A program made the translations under genes and the position numbers. 64,000 bases of DNA from Rhopalosiphum padi (taxonomy: Eukaryota; Arthropoda; Insecta; Hemiptera; Aphididae). The DNA lies in contig NC_083597.1 in assembly GCF_020882245.1 (NCBI RefSeq), forward strand, positions 72,270,152 to 72,334,151, given 5' to 3'. The notes beneath the pieces are model-generated. The model made no database searches and was not told where the DNA came from. It was given only the letters and a program-made list of their open reading frames with translations. This document shows, in pieces, positions 1-11,747 of the stretch (the stretch's first letter is position 1; the number at the start of each line of letters is the position of its first letter).

Positions 1-1600
1 TTACGTTTGATAACATGAATTATCAATAATTCAACAACTAATTAATACGTATTATTTAATAATAAAGTCACTAATAGTAATTTTTCCTTGTGCCTCGTTT
101 ATCAAATGATTTTAGATGTTTCTACCAAATCAGTGGTTCCCAAACGTATTTATTTTTCGTCACATTATGAAACATTACCTATCAATTAAAAATTTCAGCA
201 CACTTTCGATAACAAATAATAATTATTAGTAATTAGTAAGTACCTTGAGGTTCATGAAAACAAATACCACAAATCAGTAGAACATTTAAATATTCACATA
301 AAAATTTGATATATGAATTTGTATTATTATTATTTGTGGTTTAATTTAGACCACAAAAATGTTTTGAATTTTATCTGCGTATTTAATAATATCATATTAC
401 AACCTTTGGGAAACCAGTTTAATAAACAAAACAAATAATATCTGTGTAAAATAAGTTAATAATTTAGACTTATTAAACTTGAATTTAAAATAATATAACT
501 TATAAATGACGTAGTCAAAACGCATTTATATATATTTATATTGGATAAAATGTGTACCTATTTCAAAAATATTTTTATGTTGATTTTAAACTATTACACA
601 CATTTTATGTTTTATACACATAGCGACAAAGGCTTAAATTAATTTTATATTATTGCACTTATTTAAAAAATGATGCTATTCAATTGTTTTACAATCTTTG
701 GTGTGCTGGTATTGACTCAAAAGTTTATAATTGTAGTATACTACGATATAAATATGCATACTATTATAATAATTAAAAACTAATAATAAAATATTTTCTA
801 ATAAACATGATTCTGATAAATATTACTTAAAGTAGTAAAATAAATTACTATAATAGCAATGTATATAAAATATACTTAGTAAATAGATATATTAAGTTGA
901 CAAGACCGTTTTTAATGCATATCAATTTTTTTTTTTTTTTTAAATACTACTTTTGAATAAAATATATGGTTAACATTTACTAAATTATGTTATACATATA
1001 ATATGTTTAATAGTTATTCATATCAATTATAAAAATTATACCATTATAATATGTAGTAAACAATATTACTATGGAAACTTCAAACTATAAACCAATTGGT
1101 TGATTTGTAATTTTTAGTATATAGTAGTTATTATAAAATATTCATGAGACAAGATAATTAAAATAACAACAAGGACTCAAAAGTAAACGTATATCGTTAA
1201 CAGATAAATAAGATAAAAGTAGTAGAGTGGCCAATGAACAAAAAGAATAAAATCCCATCAGTATTTTTTACAAATACTACTTCTAGTTAATTTATGAAAA
1301 TGCATTTTAAAATTGTCAAACATATAACTTATATTTCATAATATGGATTATATAATTAATTATAATCATGTCAAGTATAATATAGGAGTAATAAATATAA
1401 AGTATAATATGCCAACATAAATTATTACTAATAATATTTGTTTTTCATTTCAATCATTTATGTAAAACGTATTCAATAAAAATTTATTTGTAGCCAAACA
1501 CTTTGAAATAATAGTTACGCTTGCACATAATTCCTAAAACAGTTATTATTAACATTTAGATTTGTACTCAATTTGTAAAAAAAAACCAACATACAAAATT
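1..1600. other. AT-rich flank and Gr-1 upstream region, no gene seen
   Basis: No ORF or RNA gene could be supported here apart from the small transposon-like element at 131-417. From about 1290 to 1600 the sequence matches the upstream regions of the other receptor copies (about 30260-30590, 42000-42250, 50520-50855, and inverted at 14190-14340 and 38790-38960), so this part is probably the conserved 5' flank or promoter of the receptor family. Confidence 0.5.
131..417. mobile_element. Possible hAT-like MITE
   Basis: The left end reads CAGTGGTTCCCAAACG and the right end, reverse-complemented, reads ACTGGTTTCCCAAAGG. These form imperfect terminal inverted repeats of the CAG-GGTTCCCAA type known from hAT transposons. 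The element is about 287 bp with no coding capacity. The 8-bp flanks do not match each other, so a target duplication is not supported and the element may be old. Confidence 0.4.
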
Positions 1601-4377
1601 ATGACTGTGAGATCAGTATTAAATAATTTCAACAGGTGTTTTTTATTTTGTGGTATTGGTAGTATAAACTACAACCAGGGAAGTCTTAAGACGACGGTGA
1701 TGTTTAATGTCTTGCGATATTTCATAATTTGTGTTAGCGTGGTAGGAATATACGACGCCAACATATGGGTAATCAATATATTAATATAATTAATTGATAA
1801 TTTTGAATATAATAAAATCATAATTATTCTTTTATATGCAATCGATCCTGTTAACACTATCGTAATAACAATGTCGAATGGCTTGAAAAAACAAAATTGT
1901 ATAATGTTCGTGTTGTGAACTTCTATTTTATAGGTAACTAAGGAGGATTCGGATATGACGGAAATAACGTCAATTATAGCGATCACTTGTTTCGAGTTAA
2001 TGTTGATTGGAAAATTTGCATCTAATATGTGTCGAATATTTTTTGATGAGCAACTATTTTTAACATTAACTAAACTTGAAAAAATTCACGAAAAGTTGAT
2101 ACAAATGAATGTGGTCAGACCGATCAAATTAAAAATTAATTGGTTTATCATAATTGGATTTATTTTATATTTCTTACCATATAATATACGTATGATATAT
2201 TGGCTTATATACCATCAATATGATAACACAAATTTAAAATACACTTTATGACAATTGGTAACTATTATAATCTAAAAATATTTTATTACACATTTTATAG
2301 ATATTTAAGAGTATATTATTAGTTGTTTCTGTCCCGTTATATATCTTTGTATTTTTATTTCTTAAATATGTGTGCACAATTTATTATTCTTAAGCAACTC
2401 ATAGATTATATATTTATAGTATAAACAGCTTAAATGACCTAAATTCACTCTTATCATTTTTTATCTTGTGATCAAAAAAAATATCCGCGTTGTCTCATTG
2501 TTACATAGCATGTAGATGAAGTAGATTTTGTGCTTTTAGCGTAAATATTGGACTGATTTATCTATTAGCAAACCTTAAGACTTAAGGTTAACTTAAGGCT
2601 TAAGTTAAGAATATACAACCTGTGTATACGTGCTTTACGAAGTATAATTTTTATAATCGTATTGAGAACACTTTCAATTTTAAAAATGTATATAAATTGA
2701 AATATAACAAATATTTGACATCACATAAAAACACAAATTATCGATATGATATTGGGTTGAGGTAATCCTACATTTAAGTAAATTACACACATTTTTTTAA
2801 AATCAAAAATACTTTGCTTTATGTTTGTAAAACATTTTTAAAACAAATACTTTAACGAAATGCCAAATAAAAAACATATTTTTTTTTTAGGTTGAATGGT
2901 TTTTCTCAAATGTATGTCACTGCGTTGCATTTTGTGAATACATATTACTAATATTGTACATTAAGTGGTTAGTGAACAAAATAAATGATCAAATTTTGGA
3001 AAGATATGCAACAATAAGCACACTCAGAGATTTGTATTTGGAAGTTATAGAATGCTTAGACGATATCAATAGATCAATAAATGGTTTGTCGGTCATATTT
3101 GGTCTTATCGGGGCAAATGTTGTTCAAATTATTACCGTATTGTACCGTTATATAATTTTCCCTGGAAATTATATTAATGATGATTATACTGTGTATGCTT
3201 TTATAATATTATCAACAAAAATATTCAATATTATACTTTTCTACAAGATTGGAGATATCACGGAAAAAGAGGTTTTTAAATTATATTATTAAAATTATAA
3301 AAATTTAAGAGAATGTCAGAGCACTGTTTGTTTTATCTCTCTAGCCCAAGCGTAACATAGACAAATCGTATTTACGCAGTCTGAGTAGAACTCGCTCAAT
3401 TTTGGTTCTAGAGTAAATATGTATACCTATAATAAAATTAAATTTTGATAATATTTCTGAGTACAAGACGATACGTTTTTTCCATTATTCTCAATACAAC
3501 GTTAATTATATCGTTTAGAAATAGCTTTAAACTACAATATTTTTAAATAACCTTTAACTTTTCAAAATTTTAATTTTTTAAAAAAACTCATAACCTTGTA
3601 CTCAGAAATATCATCAACATTTAATTTTATAATAGGTATATTTACTCTAGAACCAAAATTGAGCGAGTTCTACCCAGACTGCGTAAATATATTTTGTCTA
3701 CATACATGTTGCGCGTGGGCTAGAGAGAGAAAACAAACAGTGCTCTGACATCCTCTTAAGTACTATTATATTGAAATTTAATACTTTATATTGATGTAAT
3801 TATTGTATATAGTATTAATGTAAAAAATTAATTAAAATTTAAATAAATTATAATAAATTATAATAATAAAAAAACATATCATGTATCATTATAATCTAAA
3901 ATTTACTTAAACAACCGATATATATATCTTTTAAGCACATTTTTGATAATAGTTAAAAAATAATAGTTAACAATCGATTTTACTTTCGATTCGAATTTAA
4001 AGATTCCATATTGAGTTTTATTTGAGCGTTCATCTTAAATTATATTAATTTTTGGTTTTTAGATTAATCGGATGAGTCATGTATTACATCAACGGTTCAC
4101 GATAGAAAGAAATCCTAGAATAAAACGCCAGGTATGATTAATGTATTTACTACATTCGCTACATAGTACATTTGAGACGTCTTTAATACATAAATAATAT
4201 TAAATAATTTTTTTTCTTCGTTTTTAGATCAAGTTTTTTATACTTCGAAGATTGCATGAACACTATCATTTTAAGTTGTATGGAATATATCAGATTAATT
4301 TAAGACAACTACTGATCTTATCAAACAAAGTATGTGCTTACTTATTTATTCAAATTTTGTTCAAATTGAATAAATAA
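1601..4377 (+). pseudogene. Gr-1: gustatory-receptor-like gene, one nonsense codon
   Basis: Six exons, all phase 0: 1601-1768 (56 codons from MTVRSVL), 1934-2257, 2301-2369, 2891-3271, 4063-4131 and 4228-4377 with TAA. Joined length would be 386 codons, a normal insect gustatory receptor size. Hydrophobic spans occur in exons 1-4 and 6. The last exon carries CAYLFIQILFK, close to the Gr signature TYhhhhhQF. The only break found is TGA at 2249-2251 near the end of exon 2, where other copies have AGA (Arg). The exon 4 donor is GAG|GTTTTT, weak but kept in all copies. Intron 4 holds a 447-bp foldback transposon. The family call comes from architecture and C-terminus. The gene could be recently dead, or polymorphic for the nonsense codon. 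Confidence 0.7.
3309..3755. mobile_element. Foldback MITE with ~165-bp inverted arms in Gr-1 intron 4
   Basis: The 5' arm starts GAGAATGTCAGAGCACTG and the 3' arm, reverse-complemented, starts GAGGATGTCAGAGCACTG. The two arms stay similar for roughly 165 bp, including the GAACTCGCTCAATTTTGG core. TTAA flanks both ends (3305-3308 and 3756-3759), which suggests a TTAA target duplication. The same intron in Gr-4 and Gr-5 lacks it. There is no ORF, so this is a non-autonomous DNA element. Confidence 0.8.
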
Positions 4378-5050
4378 TCAATAAATATGAATATATAATA
4401 GGTAGGTATATTTTTAGTTAGTGAACAGACATTGTATTCTGTATATATTACACTAGTTATAAGAAAATCTATTTAGAAATATTATAAAACCAGGTTGTAG
4501 GCCTACTTGATAATAAGTGTGAGCGTGGCTTGTCATGTTGGAAGTGTGTAATTATAGGTGTACAAAATGAAGCCAGTACGATGTAAGAAGATGCATAAAA
4601 CATTTATTAAAATATTGCTTAATGACTGTTCCTTTATAATATGTGTGATGTATTAAATGACATAATAATCTTAACGTATATTGATTTTATTTAGTCTCAC
4701 ACTTAACTATATATTTTTGGACTTCACAAAAATTGTTTCACAATAATATTTATTTCAAATGTATTATTGTTAAACTATAATAAAGTAATAAAATCAAAAG
4801 TCGATAAAGATTTTTCAAAAAATATTTTTGCCCTATGCGTTATGCGTAAATAATCGTATTTTCTTTTTTTTTTTTAATTACTAAAAAAGTACTGGTTAAA
4901 GTAAATTTACATATCTAAATATCTAACTTAATACATAAAAAAACATATGTTAAAATTTTAAATAACAATATTACCTGATGCATGACGGGAATATAAACAA
5001 ATCATTTTCAAGCTCCTTATCAGCTATAAACCAATTACGCGCGCTTGTGA
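4378..5050 (+). repeat. Receptor 3'-flank module running into the Ya-1 upstream region
   Basis: The sequence after the Gr-1 stop (about 4380-4740) recurs in inverted orientation at about 36550-36870 below Gr-6, and in parts after Gr-5, Gr-9 and Gr-10. It is thus part of the duplicated unit. From about 4870 it becomes the upstream region shared by class I Ya copies (TTATCAGCTATAAACCAA and following). No gene was found. Confidence 0.5.
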
Positions 5051-5052
5051 CA

Positions 5053-5135
5053 ATCACGCCATCAGACGTTGCTCTATAGTCTATATTGACCAAAATACGA
5101 CAGAGTATAAAAGGAAGTACTGTCGCTTTATTCAG
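5053..5135 (+). promoter_or_regulatory. Ya-1 core promoter, class I
   Basis: An ATCACGCCA motif lies at 5053-5061, a TATAAAAG box at 5106-5113 and an initiator-like TTCAGG at 5131-5136, with the A at 5134 taken as +1. The 28-bp TATA-to-initiator spacing is the same in class I copies 3, 5, 7, 9 and 12. The upstream block containing AGACGTTGCTCTAT is also kept in class I copies. Confidence 0.75.
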
Positions 5136-6145
5136 GCATAACATATTTTGTGAAAATTTAATCATCAGTAAGTATAATATATTACTAACAGAATAATGAT
5201 ATATGTTTTAGCTTATTTAAATCATTTATATTTTATATAGTTTGTCTATACTTTTAGCTTTCACTTCATTCAACGAAAACAAATCAAAATCCAAAAATGG
5301 GTGCTGAAAAAGTAACAATGAACATCGTTGTCGTCGGACAAGTCCAATCTGCTAAGGCCATCAAATCGGTCGCCAAAACCACCCCAGCCACCAGCCAGTT
5401 GATGGTGAGTTTTTTTTCTATATTATAAGATATTTTAATTAGAATTTCTATTTCTATTTTATTGTTTTATTTTTACAATTCACATTGTAACTTTGTTCTT
5501 AACAATTGTGTGTGCACGTGTACTGATATAAATAAAATCGATAAATCAATTAATTATCGCCTCATATGTTTCTTACAAATGTAGCATAGAAGTATACACA
5601 ATACAACGTATTGTTTTTATTATATATTGTTAATGATATAATATCTTATAATTAAATAACAATAAGTATGAAATTTTTTTTGTACTAGTTTATTGTTACG
5701 TTACTTGTAAAATTATATATATTAGCTAGAGATAACCATATATTCAAACATTTGTATACATAAATAACTAAACGATTAATGTAATCTTCCAAATGAATTC
5801 TCAATAATTTCAAGAACATATATTTTTGTAAACGTTTATGTTCTAAAAAGTGATAACATTATTATTATACAGTTGGAAAATAATTTTCATTTTATTGTCT
5901 CGATAATCTTTATAATCTAATTGTGCTGATTTGTTATTATATCGCCCACTTTGGGAAAAACTGATGTATAATATTATATTACTGTATTAACCGAGTATTT
6001 TTTGTTTTGTTCTAGAACTGTTAATTCATGATATCAACATCAAATTCAAAAATGCCATAGCCCAAACTGTACATAATTATATAATTTGTTGATAATTATA
6101 ATAATATGTGTTGACATTGTAAAATAAATCAGTTTCTTCCGTCAA
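5134..6145 (+). ncRNA. Ya: Ya copy 1: three-exon transcript with 38-aa ORF
   Basis: Exons are 5134-5167 (non-coding), 5258-5404 and 6016 to about 6145. The ORF runs 5297-5404 plus 6016-6024: 36 codons, then Asn-Cys-TAA from exon 3. Splice sites are GTAAGT/TTTTAG and GTGAGT/TTCTAG. The ATG has a good context (CAAAAATGG) and is the first AUG in the spliced RNA. AATAAA is at 6123-6128. This copy alone has Thr instead of Ala at residue 28. The product starts MGAEKVTMNIVVVGQVQ. There is no signal peptide and a single Cys, at the end. Architecture fits the aphid Ya family, which is reported as long non-coding RNA; whether the peptide is made is open. Confidence 0.7.
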
Positions 6146-6426
6146 TTAACTCGTTTTTTATTTATTCCTACTATTTTACATTCATAAAACAATTTGTAAG
6201 TGTGGCTTGTCTTTTTAATGAAATCACAAAGACAAAGTAGTGTGCACTATGTTTTATACTTTTTTTTTAATATCGGTAAATCCTTAACTGTTTCGCTTAA
6301 CTATAATTACCAACTTATTAAAGACTAAGCTATTCAAACATTTTTAACATAATTATGGTTTTTAAAATTCAACTGTATTATTGGAAAAGGCTATATATCT
6401 TACTACTTACAGTTTACAGACTACAG

Positions 6427-6745
6427 AACAGGTTCTCTAACTGGAGGGCGCGCCGCCATTGAGGATGGGGGGCTTATACACGTTGTTGGGGAGGCGTAAA
6501 AGTTATTACGAAACTGTCCAAAGAAAAATTTTGCCAGCATTAACATTAATTATTAATTTCATTATGTATTTATTTATTTACTATTATTAATATTTTATAC
6601 TAATTTATTACTATAATATTTCACCTTAATTGTTACATTTTATTATTTAATATTATTTATATTTTATAATTATTATTATCAATAAAATTCCGAATTTCCG
6701 ATTCATTCCGATTATTGTATTACTTATAATAGTAGTAGTAGTAGT
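6427..6745. mobile_element. hAT-like non-autonomous insertion
   Basis: The left end, CAGGTTCTCTAACTGG followed by a GC-rich GGGCGCGCC stretch, resembles hAT ends. The homologous site at 21460-21490 runs straight from GACTACAG to AGTAATCG without this ~320 bp. Flanking octamers GACTACAG and CACTACAT look like a diverged 8-bp target duplication, as expected for hAT. There is no coding capacity. Confidence 0.6.
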
Positions 6746-6879
6746 CACTACATAGTAATCGTAAATTACAACTATACAATCGTTTTATATTATTTTACAA
6801 TAATGATTTCTTACTACTCCAAATAATAGGTACATTTTTAATATTTAATAATTTAAATTTATTTCAATATAAAAAAAAA

Positions 6880-7495
6880 AAAAGGTGGTCAAGTGGGTAT
6901 TGCTCTGCTGTATAGTAAAGGAGGAGAGTAAGTCACTATAATGGATGTGTATTAAATTTGAATGCAATGACAGGTATTATTGTATATAAAAAACAATTCT
7001 GAACGGAGGTGATTTGTCAGTCTTATATTATATTATCACCAATATTTAAATTGTAATTTATTTTTCTCTACTGGTGAAAGATTAATGTTTCTATGACTTA
7101 TAATTTTTGAACTACAACAAATATTTTAAATCGTTTTAGGATTATATATCGTTATTTTTTGCGATTTTGTAAAAAATTAAATTTCATGCGCTCATAAAAT
7201 GTTTTCTATATTCACACTGGAGTTTTTTTTATAGTTATGGAGAACTTTGTATTGAGTTTTTTAACCTTAGGTATAAATCACAAATATGTTATGCATTTTC
7301 ATCCAAAACTTTTGACCTCCTAAAGTTCTAACTAGATTCATTTTACTTTTCAGATAGGGGCTGAAGTCAGAAATCTAAGCATTATTATTACTTCAAAACG
7401 TAATTACAGAGACACAAAATAAAAAAAAAATTTATAAAAATAAAAACATACATCATTGTAAAATCAATACATTCATCACTTCGTTTAGAATCTAA
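6880..7495. mobile_element. Dispersed transposon-derived repeat with inverted ends
   Basis: An inner left end, ATTCTGAACGGAGGTGAT at about 6997-7014, pairs imperfectly with ATCACTTCGTTTAGAAT at 7475-7491. The right half recurs at 27120-27310 and 46790-46980, and in part at 58250-58330, so this is a dispersed element. Its sequence begins after an A-run with GGTGGTCAAGTGGG. I cannot place it in a superfamily. No ORF was found. Confidence 0.55.
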
Positions 7496-8960
7496 AATAT
7501 TTAAAAAATATATAAACTAGTAATACAGTACTAAAATTAGCCGTAGCCATTTTCCTCCAAAAACGAAATACCGTTTTCCTCTACTGTCCATCTGTCCATT
7601 TTCAACCAAAAAAAAAGGTTGGTTTCCATTTCCTTCCACATTTTTTTTACAAACCAATTATTATTTTTTATTATTTTATTATTCTTTTATTTATTTATTG
7701 ATCTATGTTTATCGTCGTACGTACTATTTTATTATATTCATTCTCTTATTATTTTGTTTATTGTAGGAAAAGATGGATATTGGAGGAAAATAAGTAAATA
7801 TTTTTTATTTATGATATTAGATTTACTAAGACAATTATAAACATTGAATAATATGTAGATTCTAATGCTAAAATAAAAATATGCATGTTATTTTCTATAT
7901 TTCTAATAATTACAATCGAATTCGTAATAATAAGAGTACTTATTTACATAAATAAATATTATAAATTTATATTATTACATTAAGTTTTAATTTAATATAA
8001 AATGTAATGATATATAATGCAAAAAGGAAAAAGGTAAGTATTTATATTATTCTTATAATACAAATTTTTAATGATATGATTTTTTTTAATATTATGTACT
8101 AATTTCAATATTATAATATTTTTTTGTAAAAAATTATCTAAAAAAATTGTATTTTTAAAGAAAAATATGTTAAAATACTATAATATTGTTCATTTAATCG
8201 TTTTGCAAATTTCGTTAAATAAACATTTGAATTTGTTCAAAACTGACATAGACATAATGTCAATATAATCTATTAAAAAAAAAAAATATCACCAATTTAA
8301 TTTAAAAATATATCCTATGTCCAAAATATCAATCTTAATAAAAAAAAACAATGAAATAATTATTTTAACATAAATTCTTTCTTAAAACAAACAACAAAAA
8401 TTAAAATAGTTGGTATATATCGTAGGTTTTTTAAAAATATTATCTAATGAAATCTAAATCAAAGAATATAGCTCATTCATTATGATCCTAAAATATTATA
8501 CCAATATAGGTAGTTTTATATATAAAATACTTTAACAAGTGATCAATATTGTTCAAGAACTAATACTATTTAGTGCAAATGTCTGATTGTGACTTAAGTA
8601 TTTTAGTTGAAGTATTTTATACTGAACCGTTAATATTCTGGTTAGATACCTTGATTAAAATCTAAAATAATTATATTAATTACTATAAAACCATTTCGCA
8701 ATGAATGTTTATTGTTATAATAATCATACTACAATAAAACATTAAAATATCAATCGTCTGATATAATTATATACAAGTATAATATATAACTGATATTTGT
8801 TTTCCAAATATTCATGATTATAATAGACATAATAACGTGATACAAAACCCATAATAAGTAGTTAAATGGGTTATATAATACTTCTTTGTGGTTAAAAAGT
8901 ACATAACAATATTCAAAACATCGGAAAAGGTAAAGATTAAAAATAAGTACAAACAGTTAT
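7496..8960. other. No gene; Ya class II 3'-flank repeat from about 8400
   Basis: 7500-8400 is AT-rich with nothing recognisable. The part from about 8400 to 8960 recurs at 22940-23650, 33950-34500 and 62520-63040, each time just beyond the 3' end of a minus-strand Ya copy, so it belongs to the duplicated Ya unit. Confidence 0.5.
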
Positions 8961-8962
8961 GT

Positions 8963-10127
8963 ATATCGGAAAGGACTGATTTATTTTATGGTGTCAATAA
9001 TGATATGAATTACATATTATTGTATTGTTTAGGCTATGGCATTTTTGAGTGTGTGATTAATTGATTACATGAATTAACAGTTCTGAAACAAAAAATACAA
9101 AGACAAATATCAATTAAAATATACATTTCCATACTAAAAATCATTTATCATAAATTATGCCATATTTTTGTATAAAAATACATAAAATAATATGCGAGTT
9201 TAATATTATAATATTGCTATTTATGAATTAATATTCAAGCAATTTAAACATTAACTATATATAATTATATATTTTTTTAAGTTAAATCATAATAAATTGG
9301 GAAAAACTGTATTTATATAAACTTATGAACTAAAATTATATAATCAAAAATCGTATTAAATTTGTTTTTATAATATGCCATATTATTCCAAACAAAAAAT
9401 ATGCATCTATTAATTAAATACTAAACAAAAATATTCAATGTCAACTTTTATATTTAATTTTACCTTTCCAAATAAATTAATTTTTATTATGAACATCTAT
9501 CTACTACAAAATAAAATACCAAAATACATGAAATTGGAATCACTAATATAATTAATAGAGTTTACCTTATTAAAAGTAAAATGGTCGATAAAAAAAAGAC
9601 ATTCAATAAAACAAAAAAATTAAATTTTATTAATGATCTAAAGTTGTACTTTTTTTTATATAATATAGTGTATTTAAAACTAATGCTTATAATCATGAAA
9701 TAATCTTTATTAAACTCATCAGATTTAAAAAATAAGTTTTACCCGTTTTCAAAGTTATTAATATATTTAGTATATTGAAATTATGAAAAATATCAATTTT
9801 AATTTAAAAACAAATCGGCTTATTTACTATAACATTATTTACATATTGTATAGTTAATTATTTGTACTCACCATCAATTGGCTGGTGGCTGGGGTGGCTT
9901 TGGCGATCGATTTGATGGCCTTGGCAGATTGGACTTGTCCGACGACAACGATGTTCATGGTTACTTTTTCAGCGCCCATTTTTGATTTGTTGGTTGGTTT
10001 TTGAGGATTAAAGTGAAAACTGCAAGTGGAAATAATATTGTTATTAATTTGATATCAAAATAAAACTATTACTTTCGTTTTGTACTCACCAAAGAATAAA
10101 TTCGCACAAAAAGATGTGTTATGCCGG
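8963..10127 (-). ncRNA. Ya: Ya copy 2 (class II): three-exon transcript with 38-aa ORF
   Basis: Read on the minus strand: exon 1 about 10127-10090, exon 2 10019-9872, exon 3 from 9082. The ORF is 9979-9872 joined to 9082-9074. Splice sites are GTGAGT/TTGCAG and GTGAGT/TTTCAG. A TATATAAA box lies at 10154-10147 and AATAAA at 8985-8980. The peptide has Ile at residue 25, shared only with copies 6 and 7. The 5' UTR in exon 2 is the class II type, ending AAATCAAAAATGG. It is convergent with Ya-1, 2.8 kb away. Identification is as for copy 1. Confidence 0.7.
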
Positions 10128-10198
10128 AATCGAGATCTCGGTTGCCTTTATATACAGTGTCAGTCGACAGATAAAAGTGGGGCGTAGCATGGCGTGAT
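10126..10198 (-). promoter_or_regulatory. Ya-2 core promoter, class II
   Basis: On the minus strand an ATCACGCCA motif (10198-10190) is followed by a TATATAAA box (10154-10147) and the start region TTCCGGCATAAC. The spacing to the start matches class I, but the sequence between the motif and TATA (containing TCTGTCGACTGACAC) is unrelated to class I. The same block precedes copies 4, 6, 8 and 10. Confidence 0.7.
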
Positions 10199-10199
10199 G

Positions 10200-11650
10200 T
10201 CGATAGTATTATTTTTATTTTGTTATACAGCGATTATATTTTGTTGTAAAACGATATTTTATCACACCATATCGAATATTGATAATAGTGCATCGAGAAC
10301 GACAGTGGTGTACCAAAAATTATAATAATAATTTCGTAAAAAGTATTAAATATAAATCATATACAAGATATTTTTTTTTTAATGAGAAACACACTCAAAA
10401 AGTATTAACGTCTATGGACATTTTGGTTACCTATTTTAAAAGTCAAATTTTTATTGAGTTATTAATTAGTTTTATTTTTTCAAGTATTAATTTAAGTTTA
10501 AACAAACGAAATAGTTAAATAATACTGGAATATAAAAAAATATACATTTTATAATATGAATTAATAATTTAATACTTTATTATAAATTATTAATAGAAAA
10601 ACATTGGATTTCTTCGGTATCATATGAGTATTAATTTAGAAAATGTTAGCCCATATAATGACTTTATATCAGTACTCTTATAAAATATTATCGCACAGTT
10701 TTATTTACTTAAATTTAATGTACTCAAAATGGTATAATTTTCAAATATTTGTACTGTTATTAGCACAATTATAGATTATAAGGAGTTATCGCTCTCCTAA
10801 TATTGATTTAACTATAACTTATATTTTTTATAGAGTGAGTCGTCGTTTTTTGGGTTTAAATGTTAGTTAAAATGATTCGAATTTAAAATTTGGAGAAAGT
10901 TTCTGATAAACAATAATTGATTTATTTAATACATTTCGAGAAAAGTGGGGTAAAAAGTAAAAAAAATATTGTACTTTTTTCAATAATCGTGAAGAATCGA
11001 ATAATATTAAGAAAAAAATAAAATGTTAACATTTAATAATTTGTCAATGAAATTTTTTACCTAAAAAATTGTTCCGATACGAAAAACTGTAGAGACTTGA
11101 AATTTTTAACAAATCTTAAATTGTAATTTTTCATAAGCGGAATAGTTTACAAAAAATGTAGACTATTTATAAATGGCTTTAATTCAATTTAAATACCGAT
11201 TTATAGTATAACTATTCACTTGATTAGCTTCAAAAATAAATACAAGATCTCACAATAAGTTTTTCATATAAGATCAATTTAACAATTTTTAAAAATACAT
11301 TTTTAATTTATTTATTTAATACCAAACGGCTAGTTTTCAAATTTAGTTGTATGTAAATAATCTAGGTACAATTTTTTTCTAGGTACACAAAAAAATTTAT
11401 GAGCCAAGATAATTGCAATATAATTTAATATGCTTAACAAACATTTAAATAAATAAATTTTTTACACATTATTATGAAGTAATACATTATCAATTACCTT
11501 AATACTTTTTATCAACCAATAAGACAATAACAGCATCAAATTAATTGTGCTGCTAAACCGCCCCAATTTAGGTAACATTGAACAACATTTTTTATTCGTT
11601 GATGTTTAAAAATTAACAGCAAAATTTATGTATACATATTTTATTATTAT
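10200..11650. other. Ya class II upstream flank, then no gene
   Basis: 10200-10520 matches the upstream flank of copies 4, 6, 8 and 10. A weaker match to 25700-25870 extends to about 10830. From there to 11650 I see only AT-rich sequence with no supported gene. Confidence 0.45.
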
Positions 11651-11654
11651 GTGT

Positions 11655-11740
11655 CATTTTAAATCCTCAAAAACCAACCAAAAAATCAAAAATGCATACA
11701 AATATTTACAAAATACAATGTCTGTCCAATGACTTAAACT
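11655..11740 (+). pseudogene. Remnant of a Ya exon 2 (class II)
   Basis: Plus-strand sequence matches the class II exon 2 leader: TCCTCAAAAACCAACC, then ATCAAAAATG with the ATG at 11692-11694. The downstream coding part is degenerate; only a faint match to the GTCCAAT region remains. There is no TATA box or exon 1. It abuts the 3' end of Gr-2. Confidence 0.55.
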
Positions 11741-11747
11741 ATACTAA

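Noticed and set aside
1669..1986. 105-codon minus-strand frame over Gr-1 exons 1-2
   Set aside because: Shadow of the receptor exons on the other strand.
7619..7840. 73-codon hydrophobic frame
   Set aside because: T-rich low-complexity sequence following transposon DNA; no start context, splice sites or second copy.
10279..10518. 79-codon frame upstream of Ya-2
   Set aside because: Lies in the class II upstream flank; the matching regions at 24860 and 45340 are not open in this frame.
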